In this document: piece after piece, positions 62,315 through 64,000 of the stretch
How positions within the stretch are numbered: the first letter of the stretch is position 1
How the letters are laid out: every line of letters starts with the position of its first letter
The notes under the pieces: model-generated
Told to the model about the DNA's origin: nothing
The model's input: only the letters and a program-made list of their open reading frames with translations
Databases searched by the model: none
Assembly (NCBI RefSeq): GCF_003337415.1
Contig: NZ_QPJT01000013.1
Span: forward strand, 62,001 to 126,000
Length of the DNA stretch: 64,000 nucleotides
From: Anaerobacterium chartisolvens
GTDB taxonomy: Bacteria; Bacillota; Clostridia; Acetivibrionales; DSM-27016
Reading direction: 5' to 3'
Made by a program: the position numbers and the translations under genes

Positions 62315-63550
62315 ATGAAAATACGTCGATATGTGGGGAATAACACCCAGGAGGCAATGTTAAAGGTAAAAATGGACTTAGGCAGCGAGGCGGTTATTCT
62401 TAATACAAGAAAAATAAGAAAAAAAGGATTATTGAGCTTTTTTTCCAAGCCCTTAATCGAGATTCTTGCTGCTGTGGACGACAACTACAGTACAAAAATT
62501 GACTCTGGCAAAAAGCCGGAAGGCGACGCCGCAAAGCATACCATGAAGAAGCCTGCAAGCCGGGCAATGCCGGTACAGAGTCCTTTGCCGGCAGCAATGT
62601 ATTCCAAAAGCGCTTTAAATGAAAAAGACGATAAATATTCCGGGCTGGAGAATAAGGTAAACAGCATGGAGGTGCTTTTAAAAAGGATATATGAGCGCAT
62701 GGACACTCCTGAAAATGAAATTGCGCCCGAGGCAGAGCCGCAAAGGGACAAGCTGTCCTCCGAAACGATGAAGCTGTTTTACAATAACCTTATAAAAAAT
62801 GATGTTGACGCAGAACTGGCAAAGAGGATTATTGAAGCTGCCAGCGGAAAATTGGGTCAAAGTCCGAGTGCAAGTGACATTTCTTCCGCTTTATATGATA
62901 TAATTATAGATATGCTGGGCAAGCCGGAGGTTATAAAGCTAAGGGACGACGGCAAGCCCACGGTTGTAATATTTACAGGTCCTACGGGAGTGGGCAAGAC
63001 AACTACTATTGCAAAAATTGCCGCCAGCTATTTGCTGAACATGAGAAAGAGCGTGGGGCTTATAACAACCGATACATACAGAATAGCTGCGGTGGAGCAG
63101 CTTAAGACATATGCGGAGATTCTTGGAATACCTGCGACGGTGATTTATTCGGCAAATGAAATAGACGATGCCATTAAGGCATACTCCGACAAGGACATTA
63201 TACTTATAGATACGGCAGGCAGGAGCCACAGGAACAAGGAGCAGTTTGAAGAGCTCAAAAACACTATTACCGCCTTGGGGGCGGACGAGATTTACATGGT
63301 GATGAGCACCACCACAAATGCCGGAAGCTGCAGGGATATTTTAAATAATTACAGCTTTTTGAAGGATTACAAGCTGATATTTACAAAGGTGGATGAGACT
63401 CCTCTTATGGGGATCATACTCAACACGAGGGTATGGACCGACAAAAAGCTATCTTATATGGCAGTAGGGCAAAGCGTGCCCGACGATATAGAGGTGGTAA
63501 ACACTGAAAAGATAGCAAAAATATTATTAGGGAGTATTGCTGGAATATGA
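62315..63550 (+). CDS. flhF: Flagellar placement SRP-type GTPase FlhF
   Basis: A 411-residue GTPase. The N-terminal B domain begins KIRRYVGNNTQEAMLKVK, then a variable linker, an N domain and the G domain with FTGPTGVGKTTTIAKIAA, TTDTYRIAAVEQL, LIDTAGRSHRN and TKVDET. It sets flagellar position and number with FlhG. ATG 62315; overlaps flhG by 4 bases. Confidence 0.95.
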   Translation: MKIRRYVGNNTQEAMLKVKMDLGSEAVILNTRKIRKKGLLSFFSKPLIEILAAVDDNYSTKIDSGKKPEGDAAKHTMKKPASRAMPVQSPLPAAMYSKSALNEKDDKYSGLENKVNSMEVLLKRIYERMDTPENEIAPEAEPQRDKLSSETMKLFYNNLIKNDVDAELAKRIIEAASGKLGQSPSASDISSALYDIIIDMLGKPEVIKLRDDGKPTVVIFTGPTGVGKTTTIAKIAASYLLNMRKSVGLITTDTYRIAAVEQLKTYAEILGIPATVIYSANEIDDAIKAYSDKDIILIDTAGRSHRNKEQFEELKNTITALGADEIYMVMSTTTNAGSCRDILNNYSFLKDYKLIFTKVDETPLMGIILNTRVWTDKKLSYMAVGQSVPDDIEVVNTEKIAKILLGSIAGI

Positions 63551-64000
63551 ATGATCAGGCAGATAAGCTGAGGCAAATAATTGACAACCTGAGATCCCGT
63601 CAAAACACTAATTATGCCGCCGTCGCACAAGCTGCCGAAAAAAAGTCGGCTAAGGTGGTTACCGTTACAAGCGGCAAGGGCGGAGTGGGAAAGACCAACA
63701 TCACAATAAACCTTGCCATAAGCTTGAGTGAGATGGGCTATAAGGTTATAATACTTGACGCCGATTTAGGATTAGCCAATATTGATGTTCTGTTCGGCAT
63801 TAATCCCCGGGATACACTGGTTGATGTAATACATGGGAGAAAAAGCATATTGGAGGTTCTTGCCGACGGGCCAAAGGATGTTAAGTTTGTATCGGGAGGC
63901 TCAGGGGTAGAGGATCTGGTTAAAATGGATAAGGAGCAGCTTGACAATTTTGTAGGCAATATTGCAATGCTCGACAAGCTTGCCGACATCATACTGATTG
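63547..64000 (+). CDS. flhG: Flagellar number regulator FlhG/YlxH (MinD-like ATPase), 3' end outside window
   Basis: The frame runs from ATG 63547 (overlapping the flhF stop) to the window edge: 151 codons visible. An N-terminal activator helix (MNDQADKLRQIIDNLRSRQ) that stimulates FlhF GTPase is followed by the deviant Walker A VTSGKGGVGKTNITINLA and the switch motif VIILDADLGLANIDVLFGI. MinD-family FlhG limits flagellar number and delivers FliM/FliY to the C ring. The gene is partial here only because the window stops. Confidence 0.93.
   Translation, partial: MNDQADKLRQIIDNLRSRQNTNYAAVAQAAEKKSAKVVTVTSGKGGVGKTNITINLAISLSEMGYKVIILDADLGLANIDVLFGINPRDTLVDVIHGRKSILEVLADGPKDVKFVSGGSGVEDLVKMDKEQLDNFVGNIAMLDKLADIILI

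Overview
The window reads as the chromosome of an anaerobic, endospore-forming, flagellated Firmicute of class Clostridia. The gene order ftsQ/divIB - small basic protein - ftsA - ftsZ - spoIIGA - sigE - sigG - ylmC - nrdR, followed by comM - dprA - topA - trmFO and a single long flgB-to-flhG operon, is typical of the Clostridium thermocellum / Acetivibrio / Ruminiclostridium side of the class. That placement is inference from synteny and protein flavour; no rRNA is present. The DNA is moderately AT-rich, with strong GGAGG-type ribosome sites and many TTG/GTG starts.

Region by region. (1) 1-4301: end of a RiPP-type peptide maturation cluster: radical SAM/SPASM maturase (CcpM-like, cut by the left edge), a TIGR04066-type protein, a tiny acyl-carrier-related protein and an S8 protease whose C-terminal part resembles the TIGR04066 protein. 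The precursor peptide is not in the window. (2) 4582-4704: tRNA-Lys(CUU) and its terminator, minus strand. (3) 4791-7888: a DUF368 membrane protein and a DegS/DegU-like two-component pair, each behind what looks like a copy of the same promoter-leader. (4) 7939-12130, minus strand: an LTA-synthase-family protein and the MurT/GatD lipid II amidotransferase. (5) 12255-21748: an accessory island with its own strong promoter. It encodes a polytopic membrane protein, an HExxH protein, a VirD4/HerA-like ATPase, a membrane-anchored degenerate sister ATPase, a TerY-like VWA protein, a PP2C phosphatase, a Ser/Thr-kinase-like protein with zinc-ribbon and FHA-like tail, and an orphan membrane protein. 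Structured repeats are interspersed. This is the most unusual part of the window. (6) 21776-26564: the distal half of a division/cell-wall cluster, starting with a murA that lacks about its first 96 codons exactly where the island ends. (7) 26648-29546: the sporulation cassette spoIIGA-sigE-sigG with recognisable promoters. (8) 29700-40441: ylmC, nrdR, a DUF115 (Maf-type) protein, a hicAB toxin-antitoxin cassette between 18-bp direct repeats, comM, dprA, topA and trmFO. (9) 40838-64000: flagellar basal body, hook, switch and export genes in order flgB flgC fliE fliF fliG fliH fliI fliJ ylxF/motE-like fliK flgD TIGR02530 flgE flbD fliL fliM fliY cheY fliO fliP fliQ fliR flhB flhA flhF flhG, the last cut by the right edge. 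No motA/motB, flagellin or sigD gene lies in the visible part.

Functionally the core (6-9) is housekeeping: division, early sporulation sigma factors, DNA uptake and topology, and motility. The accessory parts (1, 5, hicAB) are peptide natural-product and conflict/stress modules. The island in (5) combines a phospho-signalling triad of the TerY-P type with a DNA-pump-like ATPase pair and a membrane component, and it sits at a rearrangement breakpoint inside murA. All function assignments come from reading motifs and context; no database search was run.
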